This document shows, piece by piece, positions 15,306 through 21,998 of a stretch of 21,998 bases of DNA. The DNA lies in the NCBI GenBank assembly GCA_902787595.1, contig CADAHD010000011.1, positions 1 through 21,998 of the forward strand, given 5' to 3'. A program made the position numbers and the translations under genes. The notes beneath the pieces are model-generated. The model searched no databases and was not told the origin of the DNA. It saw only the letters and a program-made list of their open reading frames with translations. Numbering within the stretch: the first letter of the stretch is position 1; the number at the start of each line of letters is the position of its first letter. The stretch is from an uncultured Lachnospiraceae bacterium (GTDB lineage Bacteria; Bacillota_A; Clostridia; Lachnospirales; Lachnospiraceae).

Positions 15306-16201
15306 GTTACCCCCAAAAGCTTATCCACTGCGTTAACAAGGCTTCCTATCTCGGGCTTGGTAAGCTGCGCATCAGCTCCCAGCGCCTCGCCTTTACGACG
15401 CAGATCATCATTTATCATTGAAGAGAAAATAACAACCGTAAGGTGTTTAAATCTATCATCACTTTTAATCAATTTGGTAAGACGGTGTCCGTCCATAAGC
15501 GGCATTTCGATATCGGTGATCACACACTGAACCTTCTCATCAAGCACGCCTTCATCGTTCCACTTATTAATCAGATCCCAGGCCTGCTGCCCGTTCTCCG
15601 TATGGTTAAGGTTGGTATAACCTGCTGTCTCAAGCGACTGCACTATCAGCTTATTCAGCAGAGCCGAATCCTCGGCAATAAGTATGGGCACGTCTATGCG
15701 CTTCCTGTCTGCCAGAGCCGCCACATCCGTCACCTTGATCGCAGTTTCAGGATTGATATCTGCGATTATCTTTTCAAAATCAAGTATGATAATGAGCTTG
15801 TTGTCTTTCTTTATGATGCCGGTCGATACGCCGTCATCCACATTCGCAACTGTTGCCGAAGGCTTCATGATATCAGCCCATGAAACCCTGTGAATGCCCA
15901 GAACGCTCTCTACATGAAATGCCAGATCAAGGGAATTGAAGTTGGTGATGATAAATAATCCGCCCGGCTTCGATTCTCCCATCTGAAGGCAGCTCCTAAG
16001 ATCCACCGCAGTGATCATGGTACCGCGCGGCATAAATATCCCTTCAATGCCGGGATGCGCATGGGGCACGGGAGTCACTTCCTGGTAAGTGATTATTTCC
16101 CTTACCTTGGCAACATTAATGCCATAATGGCGGCCGCCCACTATAAACTCGAGAACTTCCAACTCATTTGTTCCGTTTTCAAGCAAAATATTGGTTTCCA
16201 A
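15299..16201 (-). CDS. cheV: Chemotaxis coupling protein CheV (CheW domain plus response-regulator domain)
   Basis: CheV links chemoreceptors to the CheA kinase and adapts signalling by phosphorylation. Residues 12-150 form a CheW-like domain (EVLEFIVGGRHYGINVAKVREI onward). Residues 171-298 form a receiver domain with acidic pocket E177/D178, phospho-acceptor D230 in VITDIEMPLMDG, S260 and K282 in LTKPE. At 300 residues it has the usual CheV length. The start is a TTG at 16201, supported by AAGGAG at 16208-16213 six bases upstream. The next in-frame ATG would remove part of the CheW domain. It is followed by the antiporter gene with a 7-base overlap and preceded by the EAL-like/HDOD gene 78 bases away. 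With the YjfB-like gene it indicates a chemotactic, motile cell. Confidence 0.94.
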   Translation of the reverse strand: METNILLENGTNELEVLEFIVGGRHYGINVAKVREIITYQEVTPVPHAHPGIEGIFMPRGTMITAVDLRSCLQMGESKPGGLFIITNFNSLDLAFHVESVLGIHRVSWADIMKPSATVANVDDGVSTGIIKKDNKLIIILDFEKIIADINPETAIKVTDVAALADRKRIDVPILIAEDSALLNKLIVQSLETAGYTNLNHTENGQQAWDLINKWNDEGVLDEKVQCVITDIEMPLMDGHRLTKLIKSDDRFKHLTVVIFSSMINDDLRRKGEALGADAQLTKPEIGSLVNAVDKLLGVTC

Positions 16202-16223
16202 CGCCCTCTCCTTTTCTTAATAA

Positions 16224-16248
16224 TATCCCCCGCCTCAGGCAGGGGATA
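16224..16248. other. Hairpin between the HDOD fragment and cheV
   Basis: TATCCCC (16224-16230) pairs with GGGGATA (16242-16248) around a short GCC/GGC inner stem. On the minus strand it is followed by an ATTATTAAG stretch, not a true T-run. It may be a weak terminator or processing site in the 78 bases before cheV. Confidence 0.35.
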
Positions 16249-16279
16249 AGCTGATCTTTCTGTTTATGATGCTTTATGT

Positions 16280-16939
16280 TCAGGTGAACAGATCCCTGAA
16301 CCAGCAAAGCGCATCCACATACGCTCTGTATACCAGATCCATGTCTATGTCCCCGACCACCATCTGTCTGGAGACCTCCTGCCAGGATGCATTCTCATAC
16401 TGCACCATGAAATCATATACCGATGCAAACGAGCCTTCCTTACTAAGCAGAGCTCTCTGTATCTCGTTTGAAACCCTAACCATTGCCAGCGCCTCGGACA
16501 TGGGCTTTTCTATAATGACATCCAGCACGGAGAAAAGTCCCATAAGGAAGAGCTCCGACGTCTGGCTCGCAAGTTTGAATACAGGCGCCAGATTTTCTGC
16601 AAAGCGGGCACGTATCATTGACAGACGGAGTATCTCACTGGGCCTGTCGATGCAAAGCTCTTTGGTAGCAGCCGTATTTATCCAGCGCTTTAATTCCTTC
16701 TGGCCCAGCATAGCCGCAGCATGTTTGACCGAAGTGATGCCGGAATTGACAGTCATGCGGTTAACCATCGCCAGCAGAGATACTACCAGAGCAGGGTCGC
16801 GCTCTATTACGGACGCTGCATCCGTCAGATCGAAATCCTCATCGTTAACAACCTTGAGCAGTTCGAGATAGTTTACCTTTAAGGGCGCCAGTTCTTCCCG
16901 GCCCTTTGTAACAGAAGAAGCGGCCTTCATAAAGATCAT
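16280..16939 (-). CDS. HDOD domain portion of a split EAL-like/HDOD signalling protein
   Basis: The frame encodes a complete HDOD output domain (PLKVNYLELLKVVNDEDFDLTDAASVIERDPALVVSLLAMVNRM onward), as in EAL/HDOD proteins related to YuxH that act in signalling or motility. It overlaps the upstream frame by 95 bases and is +1 to it. The first 9 or so residues before VTKGREE do not look like family sequence. The real protein is probably the C-terminal half of a 403-residue fusion interrupted by a frameshift near 16907-16922. An ATG at 16939 with purine-rich sequence upstream could allow separate translation, so a stand-alone HDOD protein is possible. The next gene downstream is cheV. Confidence 0.7.
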   Translation of the reverse strand: MIFMKAASSVTKGREELAPLKVNYLELLKVVNDEDFDLTDAASVIERDPALVVSLLAMVNRMTVNSGITSVKHAAAMLGQKELKRWINTAATKELCIDRPSEILRLSMIRARFAENLAPVFKLASQTSELFLMGLFSVLDVIIEKPMSEALAMVRVSNEIQRALLSKEGSFASVYDFMVQYENASWQEVSRQMVVGDIDMDLVYRAYVDALCWFRDLFT

Positions 16940-17492
16940 ATCCGCCGCCTTCCTTTAAGCGGTCATATTCTTCCTGGGCATCCACGTTAACAGCGATAAG
17001 CTTGATATTGGGGAATACCTTTGAGAAATATACCTTTGCCTTGCTGATGTCTATCTTCTTATGGTCAAGCATGATGAAATCCATCAGCGCCAATACCGGA
17101 CGGTATTCCTCAAATCTGACCACGGGCAGCTTGCGTATTGCCAGCTTATACTTTTCGTCCTTTAATTCCTTAAGTCTGGCGGTATATCTTTCATCGGGCG
17201 GAAGCTCATTATCCACCAGAAGGACTATACGGTCGTGAGGAGCATTACACTGCGCCGCAATATCCGCAAAAATAGAGATATTGTTCATCTCGATGAAAAC
17301 AAATTTATCACCGGCCATGGTCTCAAGGCCCATGCTTTCAATGATCTCAAAGCCCACCACATTGCTCGCGCCATCATAACGCCCTACACCAAGCATGCGG
17401 GGATTCAGAAGAAAATTATCCTTCTGCGCAAACACTGAATACGCGCAGACATTCATTGTATGGTCAAACAAAGGTATCAATGTAGCTAGCAT
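16845..17492 (-). CDS. EAL-like N-terminal portion of a split EAL-like/HDOD signalling protein
   Basis: This 215-residue frame resembles the degenerate EAL half of EAL/HDOD proteins: VGFEIIESMGLETMAGDKFVFIEMNN, then LPPDERYTARLKELKD, a DFIMLDHKKID segment and KLIAVNVDAQEEYDRLKEGGGYDLYEGRFF. Canonical EAL catalytic residues are not evident, so c-di-GMP hydrolysis is unlikely. After YEGRFF the frame runs about 20 residues of unrelated sequence to a stop, while the family continuation is found in the +1 frame. The ATG at 17492 has an AAGGAGG site at 17499-17505, six bases upstream, so the start is sound. No clear promoter or terminator is seen in the 87 bases between this gene and the citrate synthase gene. 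Confidence 0.72.
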   Translation of the reverse strand: MLATLIPLFDHTMNVCAYSVFAQKDNFLLNPRMLGVGRYDGASNVVGFEIIESMGLETMAGDKFVFIEMNNISIFADIAAQCNAPHDRIVLLVDNELPPDERYTARLKELKDEKYKLAIRKLPVVRFEEYRPVLALMDFIMLDHKKIDISKAKVYFSKVFPNIKLIAVNVDAQEEYDRLKEGGGYDLYEGRFFCYKGPGRTGALKGKLSRTAQGC

Positions 17493-17579
17493 GATGAACC
17501 TCCTTAATCGTCCAGTCTACTGTATCATCGAGTATAGCATATTACATTTTTTTTTACTATACCATTCTGACAAGAATCT

Positions 17580-18929
17580 TTAATCCAGCTTGCGCTCTTT
17601 CATTATACTGAGATAAGCGGGACGTATGATCTTTCCGTTGCCTACCAGCTCCTCTATGCGGTGAGCGCTCCATCCGACGATGCGCGCGATCGCAAAAAGC
17701 GGTGTGTAAAGCTCTACCGGGATACCCAGCATGCTGTATACAAAGCCGCTGTAGAAATCCACATTGGGGCTGACGCCCTTATATATCTTGCGCTCTGCGG
17801 CGATAACCTCGGGCGCGATCTTTTCGATATTGTTATAGAGCATCAGCTCGTCGCAGCGGCCCTTTTCCTCAGCCAGCCTGGTCACAAAGCTCTTGAACAC
17901 CTGCTCCCTGGGGTCGGATATCGAATATACCGCATGTCCCATACCGTATATCAGTCCCTTTCCGTCAAAAGCCTTTCCGCGGATCATCCTGGTAAGGTAT
18001 TTGCGTATGGCATCCTCATCCTCATAATTCTGGACATGCTCGCGGATATCGTCCATCATCTCCATAACTTTGATGTTGGCGCCGCCGTGTCTGGGGCCCT
18101 TAAGAGAACTCATTGCCGCCGCCATGGTGGCGTAGGTATCCGCTCCGGAGCTGGTCACCACACGGGTGGTAAAGGTGGAGTTATTACCGCCGCCATGCTC
18201 CATATGCAGCATCAGAGCCACATCCAGTACTTCCGCTTCCGTCTGGGTATAATTACCGTCGGGCCTTAACATGCGCAGCAGATTCTCGGCCGTGCTCTTT
18301 CTGGGCATGGGACGATGTATATACATGCTGGCATTGTTTTCGTAATGATTATATGCATGATAACCGTAAGCAGCCAGCATGGGGAAGGTGGCAATAAGCA
18401 TGATGCACTGCCTTAAATTGTCGGCAAGTGTAGATGAAAGCGCCTCCGGATCGTAGCTTGCCAGAGTAAGTATGCTCCTGGTCATGCTGCTCATTATATC
18501 CTTTCCGGGAGCTTTCATGATAACATCACGGGTAAAATTAGTGGGCAGGGAACGGCTCTTTGCCAGATGCCTGAAGAAATCTGTCTCCTGTTCTTCGTTG
18601 GGCAGCTCTCCGAAAAGAAGCAGATACGCAGTCCTTTCAAAACCGAAACGTTTTCCGGGGCCTGCAAGCAGTCCCACAAGGTCGCGCACATTATAGCCCC
18701 TGTACCAGAGCTCGCCGTCGCAGGGCTGACGCTTTCCGTCGCCCAGCTCTTTAAAAGAAACTATCTTTGAGATATTTGTAAGACCGGTAAGAACGCCTTT
18801 TCCGTTTATATCACGGAGTCCTCTGTTGACCCCGTACTTTGCAAACAGCTCGTCAGAGATCGTATCATGCGATACACATTCGGGCACCTGCTTTTCCGCA
18901 TACTCCATGATGGTCTTGTGATAAGTCAT
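17580..18929 (-). CDS. Citrate synthase
   Basis: Citrate synthase condenses acetyl-CoA and oxaloacetate into citrate, here probably feeding 2-oxoglutarate and glutamate synthesis in an anaerobe with a partial TCA cycle. The 449-residue protein has the three catalytic residues in family context: H245 (MEHGGGNNST), H281 (LKGPRHGGAN) and D391 (SPNVDFYSG). It also has GMGHAVYSISDPR (330-341), which contacts oxaloacetate. AAGGAGG (18936-18942) lies 6 bases before the ATG at 18929 and directly abuts an earlier in-frame ATG at 18935, so 18929 is the likely start. A near-consensus promoter lies just upstream. No other TCA gene is adjacent, so it appears monocistronic. Family members also include 2-methylcitrate synthases, which cannot be strictly excluded. 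Confidence 0.95.
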   Translation of the reverse strand: MTYHKTIMEYAEKQVPECVSHDTISDELFAKYGVNRGLRDINGKGVLTGLTNISKIVSFKELGDGKRQPCDGELWYRGYNVRDLVGLLAGPGKRFGFERTAYLLLFGELPNEEQETDFFRHLAKSRSLPTNFTRDVIMKAPGKDIMSSMTRSILTLASYDPEALSSTLADNLRQCIMLIATFPMLAAYGYHAYNHYENNASMYIHRPMPRKSTAENLLRMLRPDGNYTQTEAEVLDVALMLHMEHGGGNNSTFTTRVVTSSGADTYATMAAAMSSLKGPRHGGANIKVMEMMDDIREHVQNYEDEDAIRKYLTRMIRGKAFDGKGLIYGMGHAVYSISDPREQVFKSFVTRLAEEKGRCDELMLYNNIEKIAPEVIAAERKIYKGVSPNVDFYSGFVYSMLGIPVELYTPLFAIARIVGWSAHRIEELVGNGKIIRPAYLSIMKERKLD

Positions 18930-18964
18930 TTGCATCCTCCTTTTTCAACGAAACTTCGGGCACG

Positions 18965-18993
18965 ATTATACCATAAATGCCTTACGATTTCAA
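18965..18993 (-). promoter_or_regulatory. Strong promoter of the citrate synthase gene
   Basis: On the minus strand TTGAAA (18993-18988), a 17-base spacer and a perfect TATAAT (18970-18965) preceded by TG-G make a near-consensus extended -10 promoter. Transcription would start near 18958, about 29 nt before the ATG at 18929. Confidence 0.8.
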
Positions 18994-19023
18994 ATACGGA
19001 CTCTTGCTCGTGGGGCACACATT

Positions 19024-19337
19024 GTTCTGCTGCCGCTTATGGCGGTTCTGTATATTTCTATCAACAAACATGCTCCGTATGCAGACAGGGCACGGTCGCC
19101 GGTTCCGTTCGACTCGCTGTTTTATGTGCCCGGGATATAAACTCCGCGACCGGTCGACAGTGGAAGTCCGTATCCACTGTCTCCCTTGTCCCGCCATCCA
19201 TGGCGGTCCATCCCTATTGAGCTGATCCCGGTCACAAAACAGCGGCCTCACTCCAATGGCGCCCGATGCCTCTGCCCGCATACCTGCGCATGTTATATCT
19301 ACATATCCCCACAGAACCGCCGTTTGCGGCAGAGAAC
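19024..19337. repeat. Long imperfect inverted repeat with a branched apex (possible MITE or structured RNA)
   Basis: Two arms of about 110 nt can pair collinearly. The pairs are 19024-19036 with 19326-19337 (one bulge), GGCGGTTCTGT 19041-19051 with 19311-19321, AACATGC 19067-19073 with 19288-19294, GTATGC 19077-19082 with 19278-19283, CGCTGTTTT 19115-19123 with 19236-19244, and CCGGGAT 19130-19136 with 19225-19231. The apex holds two perfect hairpins. No convincing coding sequence is present. The element fills most of the 480 bp between the citrate synthase and glycosyltransferase promoters, which point away from it. It could be a miniature inverted-repeat element, a pair of inverted extragenic repeats, or a structured RNA. 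I recognise no known RNA family. Confidence 0.6.
19156..19206. other. Two perfect hairpins at the apex of the inverted repeat
   Basis: GACAGTGG (19156-19163) pairs with CCACTGTC (19174-19181) around a 10-base loop. CCGCCA (19191-19196) pairs with TGGCGG (19201-19206) around TCCA. A 10-bp palindrome, CGACCGGTCG (19147-19156), overlaps the first. Together with the outer arms this would give a three-way junction. Confidence 0.6.
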
Positions 19338-19359
19338 TAAATTATTTAGAAAAAGAAAA

Positions 19360-19369
19360 CTGCCGGCAG
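19360..19369. promoter_or_regulatory. Palindrome upstream of the glycosyltransferase promoter
   Basis: The perfect 10-bp palindrome CTGCCGGCAG ends 9 bases before the -35 box (19379). It could be an operator, but a single short palindrome is weak evidence. Confidence 0.25.
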
Positions 19370-19378
19370 CCTCCAAGA

Positions 19379-19408
19379 TTGACACCCTCGTGGCTCTCGG
19401 CTTATAAT
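19379..19408 (+). promoter_or_regulatory. Promoter of the glycosyltransferase gene, predicting a leaderless mRNA
   Basis: A perfect TTGACA (19379-19384), an 18-base spacer and a perfect TATAAT (19403-19408) are followed by the ATG at 19416, only seven bases after the -10. Transcription would start at or within a base or two of the A of the start codon. No ribosome binding site lies upstream of the ATG. Confidence 0.75.
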
Positions 19409-19415
19409 CTCCCTC

Positions 19416-20678
19416 ATGAGCAAAAATAAGAAGGCAAATACAATATTAATGATAATCCTGGGGGCGGCGCTGTTGCTGCGCCTGATACTCGGATACAGCT
19501 ACCCGCCTTATCCGGAAACAATGAAGGACTGGGCGCAGCGCATAGTGGAGACCGGCTTTGCGGGATTCTACGGCCCGGAAGTTCAATGGCCGTATCCTCC
19601 GCTGTATCTGTATATCTTATGGGTACTGGGACTGATAATAAAAGTATTTAATGTCACCGATCCGGGGCTGAAAGAACTGATAATAGAACTCCCGCCCATA
19701 CTCTGCGACATAGCGGCGTCCGTACTCTTATGGAAAGTGGCGTCGAAACGGCTTGATGAGAAGAAGGCACTGCTGATCACCGCTCTGTATGCCTTCAACC
19801 CCGCGGCGATACATAATTCTTCCATGTGGGGACAGACCGATTCCGTCTTTACACTTGCAGTGGCGCTTATGTGCGTATTCTTCTGTGAGAAAAAATATCT
19901 TAAAGCCTTTATAGCTTTCGGCGCAGGCCTTATGTTAAAACAGCAGACGCTGACCTTTGCGCCTCTGGTCATCATAGCGCTCGCAGCGGTTGCTTTCCCT
20001 GCGCCGGCAGGACCTTCACCGGATAAAGCCGATAATACAATCCCCTTCCGCCGCTTGGCCGTCCTGATCGTGCAGGGGCTGGCTGTTATTGCCGGCATGG
20101 TCCTGATAAGCCTGCCGTTTGGTCTTGCGGAAATGCTCAAACAGTATCTTTCCGTGCAGAGCGGCATGCCTTATGTAAGCGTGGGCGCCTACAATTTCTG
20201 GATGCTGATAAACAGAGGGTGGTGCAGCATGGATACCACCTTTATAGGCATCCCCTGCGGGATATGGGGCAAACTTGCGATAATCGCCGTAACGGCGCTG
20301 AGCTTTCTGCTTGCATTCCTTTACAGAAAAGACGAAAAAAAATACCCCCTGCTGGGGGCGGCGCTCATACTTCCCGTATTCTGTTTTGCTACGGGCATGC
20401 ATGAGCGATATATGCTCTCGGGCCTTTTAATGCTGGCGCTTGCATGGGTATACGATACTAAAAAAGCATATATGATCTTTTATGCGGTATTTACATTATT
20501 GCAGCTTGGCAATACCGTATTCGTATATCATTTCGCCCTTATCGGCGCAGGAAGCCTGCCTCAGGCCGCTATCGAAAAAATCCTTTCATTCGGCGACTTT
20601 ACCGCTACCGTCTGCTTTATCCTTTACCTTTTCATCAGCGTTCTTTGTAAAAACAAGGCAGCTGAAAGCCAGCAGTAA
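19416..20678 (+). CDS. GT-C-type integral membrane glycosyltransferase (Gpi18/ALG6-like mannosyltransferase family)
   Basis: This 420-residue polytopic protein has about ten membrane segments. Features typical of lipid-phosphate-sugar-dependent GT-C enzymes are visible: an acidic first loop YPETMKDWAQRI (33-43), WPYPPLYLYIL (58-68) and the conserved FNPAAIHNSSMWGQTDS (127-143). It probably moves a sugar from a polyprenyl-phosphate donor to an envelope glycan or protein outside the membrane; sugar and acceptor are unknown. The ATG at 19416 has no ribosome site and lies at the predicted transcription start, so it appears leaderless. A later ATG (19449) would cut into the first membrane segment and has no good site either. 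Its 3' end overlaps the convergent ligase-like gene by 93 bases; together they suggest an envelope polysaccharide or glycosylation locus. Confidence 0.85.
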   Translation: MSKNKKANTILMIILGAALLLRLILGYSYPPYPETMKDWAQRIVETGFAGFYGPEVQWPYPPLYLYILWVLGLIIKVFNVTDPGLKELIIELPPILCDIAASVLLWKVASKRLDEKKALLITALYAFNPAAIHNSSMWGQTDSVFTLAVALMCVFFCEKKYLKAFIAFGAGLMLKQQTLTFAPLVIIALAAVAFPAPAGPSPDKADNTIPFRRLAVLIVQGLAVIAGMVLISLPFGLAEMLKQYLSVQSGMPYVSVGAYNFWMLINRGWCSMDTTFIGIPCGIWGKLAIIAVTALSFLLAFLYRKDEKKYPLLGAALILPVFCFATGMHERYMLSGLLMLALAWVYDTKKAYMIFYAVFTLLQLGNTVFVYHFALIGAGSLPQAAIEKILSFGDFTATVCFILYLFISVLCKNKAAESQQ

Positions 20679-21998
20679 AAACATTCCGAACGGATATGCC
20701 GGATGTCCCGACCATTCCGTAAGCATGCCCACCATCATATTTCCCAGGGCCAGCATCGCAAAGCTGCCGTTCCTCTTCTTTGCAAAAGATATCGCCGCAT
20801 AAATGTATGTCAGCAGTATCAGCAGTCCGAACAGGATACCCACGGGTATGCCGAACTGGAACATATTCTGGAAATAGGTATTGTGCGCGTGGTATATTAC
20901 CCAGTCGCCGTCAAGTACGATGTGTCCGGGATAATGGCCTCTTATGTTCATGCGCTGCAGGAAATTCTTCCAGACAAACAAACGGCCGTTGGAAACATCA
21001 CGATCTTCTTCTATCTCGACAAACGTGGTCTGCTCCTCCCTCTGCTCCCCGTCATCCAGATCCAGGCTGATACCCAGCTTTCCGAAAGCCAGACGCAGAT
21101 AACGATTGATACTCGTATAATGAGGCGAATCCACGGGATCGTCAGGCTGCACTCTGGTATCATTGCCCCATTCTCCGGTAAAGTAAACGGGGTCGTTTGA
21201 ATAGGCCGGAAGATAACGTATGGTAAGATAACCGGGATAGGCACAAAGCAGTATAAGTATCACAGGCAGGAAAAAGTGAAGCAGAAATTTTTTCTTCCCT
21301 TTGTGTATAAAAAGGCGCACGCAGAAATAGACAAAGAGCGAAAAGCCCATGCCCAGAAGATAGGTACGCGTATAATTAAATATGATCAGCACGCCCGTCC
21401 ATACTATCAGCAGATGTCCGGCTATCAGAAACACTGTCCTTAAACGCGATCTTTCCATATCCCAAGCCTTCTCAAGTCTGTAGACCATGGTGATCATTAT
21501 CACGGAAAAGTACATGCCGGCCATATTCTCATTGGAAAAATAAAAGAGATAACGTTCCGTGTCATAAGGCCTGTGAAGCATGGACTTTACGGAAAGCAGC
21601 AGGAAACACAAAAGCATGCCGTCAAGATAGGCATTGAAAAGAGCCCTGCCTCTTTCCCTATCACGGCAGGCCACCAGTACAGCCGGAAAACCTATGGTAA
21701 ATACTATCACATATTCATAACCGGGATTGATCACCGTCAGCACAGCCGCATAAAAGATCCAGAGCAGCGCGACTGCTTTCTTAAATCTGTCCGCCTCGCT
21801 GAGCCATGCCAGGAATCTGCGCACCAGATCTTCCCTGACTATATTCTTGATAAGGGCTATGATCATAAGTCCCCAGGTAAGAGCCACCAGCTTGCCAAGA
21901 CGTATCAGATCCACAAACTGATAATCACAGTTATCAGGTATCCAGTGCTTTTCGTATCCTATATGCGTGATGACATAACAGATCGGAAGCCAGATCAC
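20586..21998 (-). CDS. O-antigen ligase/polymerase-like membrane protein (Wzy/WaaL family), 5' end outside window
   Basis: The frame is open to the right edge, so the N-terminus is missing; 470 codons and the stop are seen. The protein is hydrophobic with about ten membrane segments. The large extracytoplasmic loop (about residues 260-365) is followed by YHAHNTYFQNMFQFGIPVG, the H-x-H-N...G motif typical of O-antigen ligases and polymerases. NENMAGMYFSVIMITMV earlier also fits this superfamily. It probably transfers or polymerises undecaprenyl-linked glycans at the outer face of the membrane. The tail (TKNADEKVKDKADGSGKVAE) is charged and cytoplasmic. It converges with, and overlaps by 93 bases, the glycosyltransferase gene. 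Whether it is a polymerase or a ligase cannot be told from sequence. Confidence 0.85.
   Translation of the reverse strand: MIWLPICYVITHIGYEKHWIPDNCDYQFVDLIRLGKLVALTWGLMIIALIKNIVREDLVRRFLAWLSEADRFKKAVALLWIFYAAVLTVINPGYEYVIVFTIGFPAVLVACRDRERGRALFNAYLDGMLLCFLLLSVKSMLHRPYDTERYLFYFSNENMAGMYFSVIMITMVYRLEKAWDMERSRLRTVFLIAGHLLIVWTGVLIIFNYTRTYLLGMGFSLFVYFCVRLFIHKGKKKFLLHFFLPVILILLCAYPGYLTIRYLPAYSNDPVYFTGEWGNDTRVQPDDPVDSPHYTSINRYLRLAFGKLGISLDLDDGEQREEQTTFVEIEEDRDVSNGRLFVWKNFLQRMNIRGHYPGHIVLDGDWVIYHAHNTYFQNMFQFGIPVGILFGLLILLTYIYAAISFAKKRNGSFAMLALGNMMVGMLTEWSGHPAYPFGMFLLLAFSCLVFTKNADEKVKDKADGSGKVAE

Larger units (their letters stand above)
16280..17492 (-). pseudogene. Frameshifted EAL-like/HDOD gene (both halves taken together)
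   Basis: Joining the two frames with one +1 shift in the TTCTTCTG tract (about 16907-16922) gives a single 403-residue protein with the size and domain order of the EAL/HDOD family, running from YEGRFF directly into VTKGREELAPLKVNY. A one-base insertion or a two-base deletion in the short CT-rich repeat would explain it. It could be a sequencing or assembly error, a true inactivation, phase variation or, least likely, a programmed shift. Confidence 0.65.

Noticed and set aside
16907..16922. Programmed ribosomal frameshift in the EAL-like/HDOD gene
   Set aside because: No classical slippery heptamer, no rare or stop codon at the shift point and no evident stimulatory structure. Mutation or sequence error is simpler.
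17506..17579. Promoter or flagellar sigma factor site upstream of the EAL-like gene
   Set aside because: TATACT is present on the minus strand, but no -35 or sigma-D consensus lies at the right distance.
19107..19115. GTTCGACTC, resembling a tRNA T-loop
   Set aside because: No T-stem, anticodon arm or acceptor stem can be built around it on the plus strand.
18982..19281. A 99-codon open frame on the minus strand through the intergenic element
   Set aside because: It lies entirely within the inverted repeat, has no ribosome site and its composition (many Arg, Cys, Pro, Trp) looks like translated structured non-coding DNA.
19024..19337. Identification of the element as 6S RNA or another named RNA
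   Set aside because: The long rod shape is reminiscent, but I see no promoter reading into it and no diagnostic conserved motif, so I leave it unnamed.

Overview
The window looks like chromosomal DNA of a motile, Gram-positive Clostridia bacterium, most likely of the Lachnospiraceae type. The reasons are strong AAGGAGG-type ribosome binding sites, sigma-A promoters, an ftsEX–peptidase–C-terminal-protease cell-division cluster, a CdaR/PucR-type regulator, a YjfB-type putative motility protein, a CheV coupling protein and an EAL-like/HDOD protein. No lineage marker such as rRNA is present, so this is an inference. Most genes lie on the minus strand.

Layout. (1) 1-1106: a phosphohexomutase whose 3' end is cut off by the window, with its own promoter. 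(2) 1240-4313: a two-gene accessory patch, visibly more AT-rich in its second gene. It holds an AAA-ATPase-like/PD-(D/E)XK protein and an unrecognised protein with a HEPN-like RNxxxH motif. Each appears to have its own promoter. (3) 4474-6213, plus strand: a MutS-like ATPase, divergent from the patch. (4) 6238-12014: cdaR-like regulator, ftsE, ftsX, M23 coiled-coil peptidase and S41 processing protease, tightly packed and mostly overlapping. FtsEX probably gates the peptidase at the division site. FtsE carries an unusual acidic N-terminal extension of about 150 residues. (5) 12255-12458, plus strand: a small YjfB-like protein with a near-consensus promoter and a strong, probably bidirectional, terminator. 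(6) 12529-17492: a run of an EAL-like/HDOD protein (apparently frameshifted), cheV, a CaCA antiporter, a CvfB-type S1 protein and a CPBP membrane protease. The last four are coupled by overlaps or one-base gaps. (7) 17580-18929: citrate synthase with a strong promoter. (8) 18936-19415: 480 bp without a gene, holding a long imperfect inverted repeat (19024-19337) with two apical hairpins between two outward promoters. (9) 19416-20678: a GT-C membrane glycosyltransferase whose promoter implies a leaderless mRNA. It overlaps tail-to-tail with (10) a partial O-antigen ligase/polymerase-like protein (20586-21998), suggesting an envelope-glycan locus that continues past the right edge.

The items most worth a second look are the structured intergenic element at 19024-19337, the HEPN-like protein, the leaderless glycosyltransferase, the FtsE extension with its in-frame 15-bp repeats, and the split EAL-like/HDOD gene. 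I see no CRISPR array, rRNA, tRNA or transposase gene.
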